Of a DNA stretch of 64,000 nt, positions 11,801 to 30,374 are shown piece after piece. The notes under the pieces are model-generated. The model saw nothing but the letters and a program-made list of their open reading frames with translations, was not told where the DNA came from and searched no databases. A program made the position numbers and the translations under genes. Each line of letters opens with the position of its first letter. The first letter of the stretch is position 1. Source of the stretch: Ciona intestinalis (lineage: Eukaryota; Chordata; Ascidiacea; Phlebobranchia; Cionidae); NCBI RefSeq assembly GCF_000224145.3, contig NC_020169.2:4723555-4787554 (forward strand), in the 5' to 3' direction.

Positions 11801-14800
11801 AAAAGTATTACAGCTTAAAATGGTAATGATAAATTTTAAACCAGGTATATAAATCACCGATACCTGAAAATACCTTTTTCCTTATTATAAATATTGCTTC
11901 CAGTAATCACTCATTTTTTGATCTGTTTTTAAAAAAAATTCATAAATCATAAATGAATATTTTTCCACAGGGATGTTTACTGTTAAGCGGTCTTGAACCA
12001 GCCATCATAAGTTCGCTCACAAACTTCGTAAACATCGGTGAGCGTTGCAATGTAGCAGGATCTCGTAGATTTGCTCGACTTATTCAGAACGGAAAGTACG
12101 AGTCAGCACTAGATGTCGCTAGATCACAAGTAGAGATGGGAGCTCAGGTAACGAGAAAATCACTTGCGTCATTACTTAGTTATATTGTTTATTATCAAAA
12201 GAAATATTAATATGTATTGGTATCGGTAGGAGGGTAATGTCACAGAAACGTAATTTTTATGCTCTCCATTTTTGAGGTGACTTTAAATTTATAAGCTTTG
12301 CAGGAAACTTTGGCTTTGTCATCCTGTTTGTTTTATTATAAAGTCACAAATTTACAGTTTCTATACTTCATAATGATACACACACACGCAATAGTACCTT
12401 ATATATAGAGTACCACTACCATGCTCCATATATTTGTTAGATACTATCTATTATTTAATATTTATACACTGTAAAAGTTATACAAAGTAGTGTGCTATGT
12501 ATTTATGAGTACCACATATTTGTTGGATACTTTCTATATACTGTAAAGTTTCTACACACTAGTATCTTGTGTATAGAGTAGTACATACTACACAAGGTAT
12601 TATCTATGTATTTACCATACAAAGTATATGTTAGTTTAGATACTTGCATCAATTATAATCCTCCTCATTACAGATCCTGGACATAAACATGGATGAAGGG
12701 ATGTTGGATGGAGGAGTGGTGATGCCTAAGTTTATCAACCTCATCGGATCAGAGCCGGATGTTTCAAAGGTTCCTCTCTGCATCGATTCATCCAACTTTA
12801 ACATCGTAGTTGCCGGGTTAAAAACCACTCAGGTGAGATTATGATGTTGATTATCACATGGGGAAAACTATGGCATATTATATTGGAGTGTTCTGTATAG
12901 CTACAGCATGTATTGTTTTTCTGGTAAAATATGAATAGATGTATTTAAAAGCCTAAGCTTTCCAGATGTGACTATGCACTATGCCCATTATTGCTTGATA
13001 TTAGAAAAGATAAATGCTGTGAAAGAGATTTTGTGTTGTATTATACTGTAGTGTAGTGTAGGTCATACTAAACTTCCTTATACCACTGTACTCTTGCAAT
13101 ATTTAATCTTATACCACAGTGTATAATCTTATATCACAAACTCCATATACTATATCTCCCATTTTATATTATCCACCATGCAGGGCAAATGTATTGTGAA
13201 CAGCATCAGTTTAAAGGAGGGAGAAGAAGATTTTGTGGAGAAAGCAAAGTTGATTCTTAGGTTTGGTGCGGCTGTTGTTGTCATGGCGTTTGATGAAGAA
13301 GGGCAGGTGATTGTTGTGGAATAAATAGCTTTGTTACATTGTTTGTTACACTCTTATATGTCTAAACTTATCTGTTAAAACAAATTTAGGTAACTCAGCA
13401 AATAACTTTTTTATTGATTTATTTATGTAGTTTTATATTCTTTTAGCAAATTTGAGAATACCCTTTTAGTTTTAAACATCTAAATATTTTAAAGATTTAA
13501 GCCAGACATTCTGATATACTTTAACACATGTTCCTATTATACAGGCAACGTCTTCAGAAGACAAAGTTCGTATTTGTACAAGGTCGTACCGAATATTAGT
13601 CGACCAGGTTGGTTTCAATCCAAATGACATCATTTTTGATCCCAACATTCTGACAATTGGGACCGGGATGGAGGAGCATAATGAGTATGCAATCCACTTC
13701 ATCAATGCCACCCGCATCATCAAGCAGACACTCCCAGGATGTAGGATCAGCGGAGGACTCTCAAATCTATCATTTTCATTCAGAGGAATGGAGACGATCA
13801 GAGAAGCGATGCATTCAGTTTTTCTCTTCCATGCAATCACAGGTGACATCTTTGCTTTTGCTGCACTTTAGCTGTTTGTGCCAAATAGACCAGCTTTACA
13901 TTACCAAAAAGAGTTGACCTATGTGGTAATGGGTCAACTTTGGCCTAAATCTCAGGTTCTTAAAGTGCCTCACTGAGTTAACAATACTGCTCACTAAAAT
14001 GGAACACTTGATAAAAAAACCTTTCCCACTTAAAAAACTTTCTTGTTAAAACAAAAACCGCTGCTTGATTAATTTAACCATTTTTTACACAAAGCTTAAC
14101 TTTATTGTAAAATCGACAGCTGGTATGGACATGGGTATAGTGAATGCCGGTAACCTTCCTGTATATGATGACATACCTGCTGATTTACTCAAGTTGTGTG
14201 AGGATCTTATTTGGAACAAGGATCCTGATGCAACCGAGAAGTTGTTGAAATATGCGCAGGATTATGGGAAGAGTGGGAGCAAGAGTGTTGAGAGCGAGGA
14301 GTGGAGGAGTTGGGAGGTGGAGGAGAGGTTGCAACATTCGCTTGTCAAGGTGAGGTTGTCATTGTAGGAGAACTTGGACCAGGGTAATTTCCAGGGGGTT
14401 GCCGTTTTAAATTCTGTTCCACCGACTTGTTTTCTAGTTTTGCATTTTTCATTTAAAAAAAATCAAACTTTGTTAAAATACCTTTATTATTTTCTATAGA
14501 TCTGGTAAGTGTAACATTTAACAGATTGTTCTGTGTTTAAGTTTTCCCGTATTACAATGTTTTATTTAATTTTTATATTATTTGTTTGTTTTAGGGAATT
14601 GACAAATATGTTATTGAAGACACCAAAGAATGTCAGCAAAACACAGTGAGATATCCAAGGGCTCTTAATGTCATTGAGGGACCATTAATGAAGGGTATGG
14701 GAGTGGTAGGAGATTTATTCGGCGCTGGGAAAATGTTTTTACCCCAGGTGTGTTGAAAAATGAACAAATTGTAAATGTTATAGTTATTCTTAATACAAAT

Positions 14801-17800
14801 ATGACAGCCCATATGTTTAATACAATTTTAATTTGAATGTTTGGGTTTTAAAAATAAAACCATTTTTAGTGGTGTTTAAATGAAGAAAGTTTATGTTTTT
14901 TTGTGAGTCATGAGTATTCCTTTTTATATGAAATGTAAAAAAGAACATTTTAAGTTATTTTAAAATCGTTTATTACTTTCCACAGTGGGCCTTGAACCTA
15001 GGGTCTTTGACTTTCTTGATTATATGCTCAGGTTATCAAGTCAGCTCGTGTGATGAAGAAAGCAGTTGGATACCTCATCCCGATCATGGAAGAGGAGAAA
15101 AAGTTGAGATACAAAGAGATGGAGAAGATGGGAATGGAATGTGTAGAGGAGGTAGAATATCAGAGAATTTTTGAAAGTTTTTGAACACCTTTTTTTTTAG
15201 TTTTGTTTGTTGGTTTTGGCTGAAGTTGAATCAAACTGGAGTCTTGCATAAAAACTGTATTAAAAGCTAGAAGTAATCATACTATGTTGTAGATAAAAAC
15301 AAAATCCAACTTGAAAATACAAAATAAAATTTGCTTTGCTTTACCAGAAAGCACAACACACTAAGTTACGCCTCTGCCAACATTTAAGTAATTAAAAAAT
15401 TAACAGTATCATATTTCAGGATCGATTTGCCGGCACTGTTGTCATGGCGACTGTAAAAGGTGACGTGCATGACATCGGCAAAAACATCGTTGGCGTCGTT
15501 CTCGGTTGTAATAACTACCGAGTCATTGATCTTGGGGTCATGACCCCTTGCGACAAAATCTTACAAACAGCGTTGGAAAATAAAGCCGACATCATCGGGT
15601 TATCAGGGCTAATCACCCCTTCGTTGTCCGAGATGATTCATGTGGCCAAGGAGATGGAAAGACAAGGTGGGTTATTATTTGTTTCATTACACCGTCTTGC
15701 ATTCGATACAGCAATGAGTTGCGGCTGGTAGTTTAAGATATCTCACTGTAAACAGATTTATAATAGCTGTGTGAAAGTTGAATTTGTTTTTATGTATTTT
15801 ATTTTACTGTTTATATAATTTAGTATCTGAGAATAAGGTTTAGGCTTCTGATGCTAAGATTAAAAGGTAAAAATCCATTAAAGTAATAGCTTTATATCAA
15901 AGTGATTACTCACGACTCATGAAACAATCATATGATATTTCATGATACACAGATATGAAGATCCCTCTCCTGATTGGTGGAGCCACCACATCACGAACTC
16001 ACACAGCCGTGAAGATCTCACCAAGATACAACCAACCTACTATACATGTGCTTGATGCTTCTAAGAGTGTTGTTGTGGTACGTGGGATTGACAGTGTGCA
16101 TGGGGTGTATGGGTACTACATGAGTCTCTAGACTCTAGTGTATAAGAAGACACCAACGTTGTACCTTGAAAGGGAGCACAAGGCATATTATAACACTGTG
16201 TATAGATATACGGAAATACCTATGGTATAAATTAAAAATAGATTATAAATGTCTGGTGTAAGAAGACACCTATGTCACACCTTGACAATGAGCATAAGGT
16301 GTATAAATACAATCGTTTGTTAAGAAGATATGTTGTACCTCGCCAGTTGGAATAAAGTATTTGCCCAACAGACAGTTCATGTCCCTTTATACGCCACCCT
16401 TCCCCAACTAACAAATCCCATTCCACCTCTTCCATAGATATCATCTTTGTTAAATGATGATCTGAGGATGGAATATCTGGATGAGATAAAGGAGGAATAT
16501 GAAGAAGTGAGGATGGATCATTATGATTCACTCCTGGAACGAAAGTTCCTTTCACTGGAACAAACAAGGAATAAAAGTAAGAAAATTGTTCATTTGCTAA
16601 ATGCATGGTATGAACAAAAATAGAGTTTGAGTTGTTAAGATGTTTTGTTAAGCTGTTTCTTTCACTGGAACAAACAAGGAATAAAAGTAAGAAAATTGTT
16701 CATTTGCTAAATGCATGGTATGAACAAAAATAGAGTTTGAGTTGTTAAGCTGTTTTGTTAAGCTGTTTCTTTCACTGGAACAAACAAGGAATAAAAGTAA
16801 GAAAATTGTTCATTTAATAAATGCATTGTATAAAATAAATTATATATTTTGTACATATTTTGGTTGAGTAATCGCTTCAAGCAAGTTCATGGTTGCTACT
16901 TCGATGATAGAGTTGAGTTGTTAAAGCTGTTTTGGGTCCAAAGTTTACAGGTTAATGCAGTGAAAAAATAGGTTTACCTGCCTACCTCCACACCCTAGTT
17001 TGCCCTTTTTTGCTAATGCTATGCTTACAGTTGAGTTGTTGAAGGTATTGCATTGTGTGGATCAGTAGACATTACTTTTGGTAATTTGGTCATTCATGTC
17101 CTTGTGCTTGGGAACTAATTTAGCAATGGCTGCCACTCCCCTGCCCACAGTCAAGTTACTGAGATAATTGCAGTGTGTGGATACGCAGATATTTCTCCAA
17201 ATGTTCCACTATAAAATCTAGTGTTTCCCAAAATCTCACATTCAACCATTACTCCATAGAGTTAATGATAGACTGGACAACATCTGGCATCACTGAACCA
17301 ACTTTTCTTGGTAATAAAGTTTACCATGAATATCATATTGAGAAACTTCTTCAATACATTGATTGGAAACCTTTCTTTGATGTTTGGCAGCTAAGGGGGA
17401 AATATCCCAATCGAGGATACCCAAAAATATTTAAAGATAAAACAGTTGGTAAGTTTTAAATATTGGTTGTACTTTTTAGTAGTTGGTAAATAGTGGTTTA
17501 TTGTAACTTGCTTTTAGTGACACTAATTTCCATAGTCAAAATCATAACATTAGTGTAGTTGTATATGAAGATTTAAAACTGTACTTATGTTACAATTAAC
17601 ATGTATTGCGTAATAGGCTGGTGTAAAGAGATAATACAGCAATATAGACTACATTCCAGTTTTCCTTTTTTAGACGCAGAATTTATTTGTTGACCTTTCC
17701 ATAATTGATTTATTTTAATAAAAAAATTAAAGTTAAATACATGTTTGTCCAACAAGGGGTGTAAAACTTATGTGACAACTGGTTAAATTGCCTCTAAATA

Positions 17801-19798
17801 ATCATACAACCTCTTTCTCAAGGTGAGGAAGCTCTTAGAGTGTTCAACGATGCACAAGTGATGCTACGGAAGATTATTGATGAAGATTTATATCAGATGG
17901 AAGGAGTTGTAAGCTTCTTTCCCGCCAACTCAGTGGGTGACGACATACACGTGTACGCTGATGATGTCATGCCAAGACCTACAACCCCTCTTGCTGTTTT
18001 TTACGGGTTAAGACAACAAGTGAGTGGTCTTTGATACAAGCTATAGTATAATGTCAACCATTTTAGGTAATTTGTGTCATGATCATGAACGTATTACATC
18101 AAAAACAGCTATTTGACCAAGAAATGCAAAACCATTTTTTCTTACATTTACAAAATTCGAAATACGTCTCAAATTGTAAATGTGTAAAATAATAGCAAAA
18201 CAGCAGTTAATCACCTAATAAAAGAATTTTTGTTTAGTTAACATCAGGCCTCTAATTTTACCGAACTGTTCCATTGCTGGTTTTAACAAGTAACATCATA
18301 CATTTTACTCACAGGCAGAAAAAGAATGGGAATCTGTCGAGCCTTATTATTGTTTATCTGATTTCATTGCACCACGTGTTAGTGGTGTGAGGGATTACAT
18401 TGGTATGTTCGCTGTCTCGTGTTTTGGAGCAAGAGAGTTATGTAAACAATATGAAGATAACATGGATGACTACAGCAGCATCATGGCTAAGGCTGTTGCT
18501 GATCGATTGGCCGAGGTATTTATTTTAGTAGTTTTTATATACTTAGAAGTATTAATATAAAATAGTTATGTTTCTTGGTGTGCACTGGGAACCATATGTG
18601 TTACTTTTGCTGGAGTGACATTAATAAAATACAGTTACACTCATTGTCTCAAACATAGGAAACCTTGTTTAGTGTAGCAAATACAATATACTTTGACTCT
18701 GCTTGTGTATATAGACACTTAACAGCAGGATAAAAGCTCCCTTACATTTAAAGCCGAGGTGCTTAATTGTATAATTTTACTTTCATTTTAAAAATGACGC
18801 CTTTGACATTATGCTTCTGTAGAGAGCTTATACCATACAGAAGCCTGTTTTGCTGTTTCATTTCTTGGAAATAATGTAAGTTAGATTACTGCATAATGTT
18901 AATTATGATGTCATAATGTTTCAGGCGTTTGCTGAAGCTTTACACGAGCTTGTTCGTACCACCTTGTGGCCATATTCATCCAACGAACAATTGGAAGCCG
19001 GAGACTTGCATAAAATTAAATATCAGGTAAATGATATAACATTAAGTGATCATTAGAAAATAAAAACTTTCTGGAAAGTGTCGTTATACTGATTTTTGCC
19101 ATTAGCAATTAAACTGTGGAAGTGTGGATAAGTTACTGAAGTTTTCTCCAACAAGAAAATAAATTATCAAACTAGCCAAAAATCATTGTTATAAGTTTAG
19201 ACAATTTGAAAAATTATTTTCATACTTTACATGCTATATACCTTGTCCCCCACCAGGGAATACGCCCAGCCCCTGGATACCCCAGCCAACCTGATCATAC
19301 AGAGAAACTTACAATGTGGGACGTCATGAAAGTAGAGGAAACTATTGGAACAAAGTTAACTGGTTCGCTCGCTATGGATCCACCAGCATCAGTTAGTGGA
19401 TTGTATTTTGCTAATGAGAAAGCCACGTACTTTGCAGTAGGAAAGATATGTGAGGACCAAGTAAGTATAAGTGGGGTGATAGACTGATAAACTTATGTTT
19501 CTCTGATATAGTGATGAATACCTTAACTGTATAGAATTTTTTATTGTCTATGCACACAAAATACCCAATGCAATTAGAAGCATGTGTGGTATAAATATAG
19601 ACACAGTTGCTATAATTGGATAGTAAGCCTATCATGCATATGTATGTATATAATATCCTTGGTGTTGAATTATGCTATCATGCAGCACTGTTATAAACCT
19701 TGTTGTTTAAACAGGTGGCAGACTATGCATCTAGGAAAGGTTGTACTAAAGCTGAAATAGAAGAATGGCTTTCCCCCATACTTTCCTATGATTCATAA
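8837..19798 (+). CDS. MTR: Methionine synthase, cobalamin-dependent
   Basis: MTR transfers a methyl group from methyltetrahydrofolate through cobalamin to homocysteine, making methionine in the cytosol. Exons: 8837-8843, 9121-9326, 9530-9689, 9885-9977, 10223-10329, 10589-10755, 11089-11251, 11580-11708, 11971-12147, 12674-12832, 13184-13306, 13545-13842, 14120-14349, 14595-14747, 15032-15151, 15420-15666, 15953-16077, 16438-16576, 17260-17448, 17823-18019, 18315-18515, 18925-19026, 19257-19460, 19715-19798. All phases agree and give 1259 residues (human 1265). Visible marks: DGGMGTMIQ at the start of the homocysteine domain; zinc ligands in GLNCALG and GGCCGTTP; the pterin domain ([26 protein letters not shown]); the cobalamin ligand motif [11 protein letters not shown]; and the activation domain ([35 protein letters not shown]). 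The first exon contributes only MA plus one base and is the least certain. Confidence 0.97.
9719..9742. repeat. TA microsatellite in MTR intron
   Basis: Uninterrupted alternating T/A run of about 22 bases just after exon 3. Confidence 0.9.
12360..12620. repeat. Degenerate short-period repeats in MTR intron
   Basis: Variants of 'tagagtaccacta..atatttgttagatactatctat' and 'acactgtaaaagt' recur three or four times, with a small palindrome (tagtacatacta). Similar 'cttataccacagtgtata' pieces occur at 13075-13165 in the next intron. I see no coding function. Confidence 0.5.
16080..16330. repeat. Dispersed 'ACACC...GAGCATGAGGTGTATAAATAC' repeat, MTR intron copy
   Basis: Two decayed units with the pattern gtgtataagaagacacc ... 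ttgacaatgagcataagg / tgtataaatac. The same family is at 49440-49680, 54705-54835 and probably 41500-41665. The unit is partly palindromic (ggtgtataaatacacc). Confidence 0.6.
16551..16815 (+). repeat. 110-base tandem triplication over the MTR exon 18 donor
   Basis: The last 26 bases of exon 18 plus its 5' splice site and intron start (ttcactggaacaaacaagg ... aataaaagtaag) recur at 16551, 16661 and 16771. Each copy has the same GTAAG donor. Only use of the first keeps the frame: reading on through copy 1 meets TAG before copy 2. Confidence 0.9.
16951..17040. repeat. Unclassified dispersed repeat, MTR intron copy
   Basis: Pattern 'aatgcag.gaaaa.ta..ttacctgcctacc..cacccta.gttt' shared with 22631-22714 and 35729-35810, all in introns. 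No coding content; may be a SINE tail or an old DNA element. Confidence 0.5.
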
Positions 19799-19954
19799 CA
19801 TAAGACTGCCTATATTGCTGTGAGTGATTAATGTTCCAGTTTTAATAATGTTGATGAAGCTATTTTACATATTTTTAATTTCTACCCTGCTTTTTTACCT
19901 GTGCGGCAATATAACGTGTACAGAATGTATTCTAATTATTACTTCTTCTAAAGA

Positions 19955-19960
19955 AATAAA
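19955..19960 (+). terminator. MTR poly(A) signal
   Basis: AATAAA 157 bases after the MTR stop codon. Confidence 0.7.
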
Positions 19961-20094
19961 CAAGAGGTGCAAGTCAGATGTTTATTACATTTAGTTCAGA
20001 TAAAAGACGAAGCAGCAATTGCATAACAAGCAAGAAAAACAAGAGTTTGCCGACAGCAAACCAGTGTAAAGTGGGTATGGGAGTAATTTACTAT

Positions 20095-20100
20095 TTTATT
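20095..20100 (-). terminator. PI4KB poly(A) signal
   Basis: TTTATT on the plus strand reads AATAAA on the minus strand, 220 bases after the PI4KB stop. A second one at 19981-19986 would make the PI4KB and MTR 3' ends nearly touch or overlap. Confidence 0.55.
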
Positions 20101-20319
20101 GCACAAGGCAAAGGTAAAATGGCTGACTCGTCTAAAAGGTAGGAGTCAGTTGCGGAGATTGAAGCAAGAATTCTACTTTGTATTGAACTCCATTACCAGT
20201 GTTGCGCAACATAAAATCCAACCCAGTGATGCGCAATAACTTTTAAATGTGATGGTGTTCTCCAAACGCAAGAAGTGGATCAAAAAATAAAGCTCAATAT
20301 TTCAGTGTTGCCAGCTTTT

Positions 20320-28346
<8,027 letters not shown>

Positions 28347-28359
28347 GGCATCCTCTTCT

Positions 28360-28503
28360 TTAGTAAAAGTCGTATCCAAACCCAGATTCAGTACAGTCTC
28401 CCGCCTCAATATGATTGGTCAATTCACATTCCGGTTGCTTTGTGATGGGCTCCACACTGCCATCTGCTGACAGACTCGTATACGTCATTGATGTTTTCAG
28501 CAT
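28360..28503 (-). promoter_or_regulatory. Upstream ORF before PI4KB start
   Basis: An ATG at 28503 opens a 47-codon frame that ends with TAA 13 bases before the PI4KB ATG at 28346 and is in another frame. It could be a regulatory upstream ORF, or part of a 5' exon whose splicing I cannot resolve, or reflect a base error separating a longer N-terminus. Confidence 0.35.
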
Positions 28504-28768
28504 CTTGGCATCTCCTCATGCAGATTTTATATAAAAATTAAACATCTAATAAACTAAACCATTATGAACAAATCTAAAGAATAAAAAAAGGTATTAGTTG
28601 TATGAAAAATCAGAAAGACATGATTGCTTAAACAAAACATAATAGAAATTGACTTTCTCCAACTATTCAAGACTACCATCTTTAGTTCAACTCCCTTGGT
28701 CATATTCTCGACCATTATGACATCATCAACCACATGATTTGAATATTTTTGACGCGTCACATTAGTCT

Positions 28769-29221
28769 TCAATCATTTTTATTGCTCAAAAAAGCTTGAT
28801 TCATGACCAATGTTTTCTCTGTGCAACAAAAATATTTAATCCCAACATTTTCTGAATCTTCTTCTGGTTTTCGGAAGATGGAAGACTCTTCCTCCTCACT
28901 TGTGGAGGGTTCTTCATCTTTATCAACTTTAAAGAGCACGCAAGTTCCCGAAGCCTTTTCTCGCTTTCCCACAAATACAAAACGATCCAGTTGAAAAACT
29001 GGTTCTTCCGAATCTAAGAGTCCTATAACCTTAACTCGAGAACTGTCACAAGTTTTTAGGAAATCCTCACTGATTAAGCCAAGCAGGTTAAGAACAACAT
29101 ATTCATCATCAACCAGCTCCCATTCTTGTGGGTCAAGGTCTTCTTCCGTGTTTATATCCTCACTCATTTCAGCGGTTTGGTCTAGAGTTGACTCTTCTTC
29201 ATTGGAAGAACTGACATCCAT
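28769..29221 (-). CDS. GTF3C6: General transcription factor 3C subunit 6 (TFIIIC 35 kDa)
   Basis: A single exon of 150 residues with a good start and TGA stop. Residues about 40-100 match the TFIIIC subunit 6 barrel: VVLNLLGLISEDFL, then VKVIGLLDSEEPVFQLDRFV, VGKREKASGTCVLFKV. Both flanks are Glu/Ser-rich and acidic. In the family this subunit belongs to TFIIIC, which binds A and B boxes of tRNA and other Pol III genes in the nucleus. The human protein is 213 residues; here the C-terminal extension is shorter. It lies 423 bases upstream of the PI4KB start on the same strand and is divergent from HGSNAT across about 1.15 kb. It has no introns. Confidence 0.85.
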   Translation of the reverse strand: MDVSSSNEEESTLDQTAEMSEDINTEEDLDPQEWELVDDEYVVLNLLGLISEDFLKTCDSSRVKVIGLLDSEEPVFQLDRFVFVGKREKASGTCVLFKVDKDEEPSTSEEEESSIFRKPEEDSENVGIKYFCCTEKTLVMNQAFLSNKND

Positions 29222-30374
29222 TCTGATCTAGGTTTTAAAACTAAATATATAATGTAAAGTTAGCTTAGGTTATATTACATTGACTATATATGAGATATAC
29301 AAGTTATTATTTATATCATTGTACCATCTATTAGTTATTTATGAAAATAAAGAACATTTGAACCAAACATAATTTACTGTGTTGTTAAATATAAATGATT
29401 TAGAGAAATATTGCAATATTTTAAACTAAAAAACAATGGGAAAACTGACAACATTTTAACAATATTAGGGGGAAATTTTACACTATTAGATAAAACATTT
29501 CAACTACAGCAATAATTTATACATGTTAAATGATAAGGTTTATTTAACTTACCAAATGTGTGACCACAAGAGTTCACAAAAAAATATACACTACACTCTT
29601 TTGCAAGATTGATTATCCCCGATATTTGATTGACAGGGGGAGTTCAACTATTTCTGTGACAACTGTGGCTTGGCATTGTTTAATCACGTCGCGGGGTAGC
29701 ACAAATCAGCAGGGCATATATGGGCCCTGTTTCCAATCGTAAATATAAGCACCGTGTTGGAGCAATTACCTTGAATGACCATGTCCAACGACTCACGACG
29801 ACCGAATTAGCAGAATCGAGCTTCGAACATTGTACTCCCTCGTTACAGGGCAGGCGCTTTAACCACTTTGCCAGTACGCCGCTCACGACCCTGGCTCACA
29901 GTTCTGCACCTGTATCCATATCAATTTCGAAAGCAGAAAAGTTGTAATTCAAAAAGTTTTATTTTTTTGTTCAGAAAAGTATTTAAAATGTTTTTCTTTA
30001 CGTTTCCGTACAGCATTTATGCCACTCACGTTTGTGTGAATTGCTATTCTCTCTATATGCACAATCAATCAATACATTTAGTTTATGTAATATAAATTAG
30101 TTTAATTGCTTGACAATGAGCGAAAAATATCATTTTACACACGACTTTGTGCATTTGTGATTGCAATATCAGGTCTCTATCTAAATCGCCCAGTGTTTCC
30201 AAATTTTGATTTATCATCATGTCGTTTTCTCTCTCCTAGTATTACTTTTGTTTCGCGCTTTGAAAGAAGTTTGTTTGAAAAAGAGGTAAATTTACTTGCT
30301 GTGGTTTTTGTTTTCTTATCTAAATGTATCTGTTTTCATATCAATTTAGTCTTGCTCATAGTTAAAATTTAAAT
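29222..30374. other. Divergent intergenic region GTF3C6/HGSNAT
   Basis: Promoter space for two oppositely oriented single-exon genes, AT-rich, split by a SINE at 29700-29885. A pyrimidine-rich stretch ending in tcaatttag at 30349 is a candidate 3' splice site 25 bases before the HGSNAT ATG. No other gene seen. Confidence 0.5.
29700..29885 (-). repeat. tRNA-derived SINE with intact-looking Pol III boxes
   Basis: On the minus strand an A box (TGGCAAAGTGG, complement of 29863-29873) is followed about 35 bases later by a B-box core (GTTCGAAGC, complement of 29820-29828). Then comes a body related to the SINE at 4560-4715. It is the best-preserved internal promoter among the copies seen. Confidence 0.7.

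Noticed and set aside
12360-12620. CRISPR-like or regular array in an MTR intron
   Set aside because: Repeats are irregular, AT-rich and lack constant repeat/spacer lengths. The genome is animal.
30106-30372. 88-codon frame just upstream of HGSNAT
   Set aside because: Ends before the HGSNAT start, crosses a candidate splice acceptor and has no recognisable domain. Treated as 5' flank.
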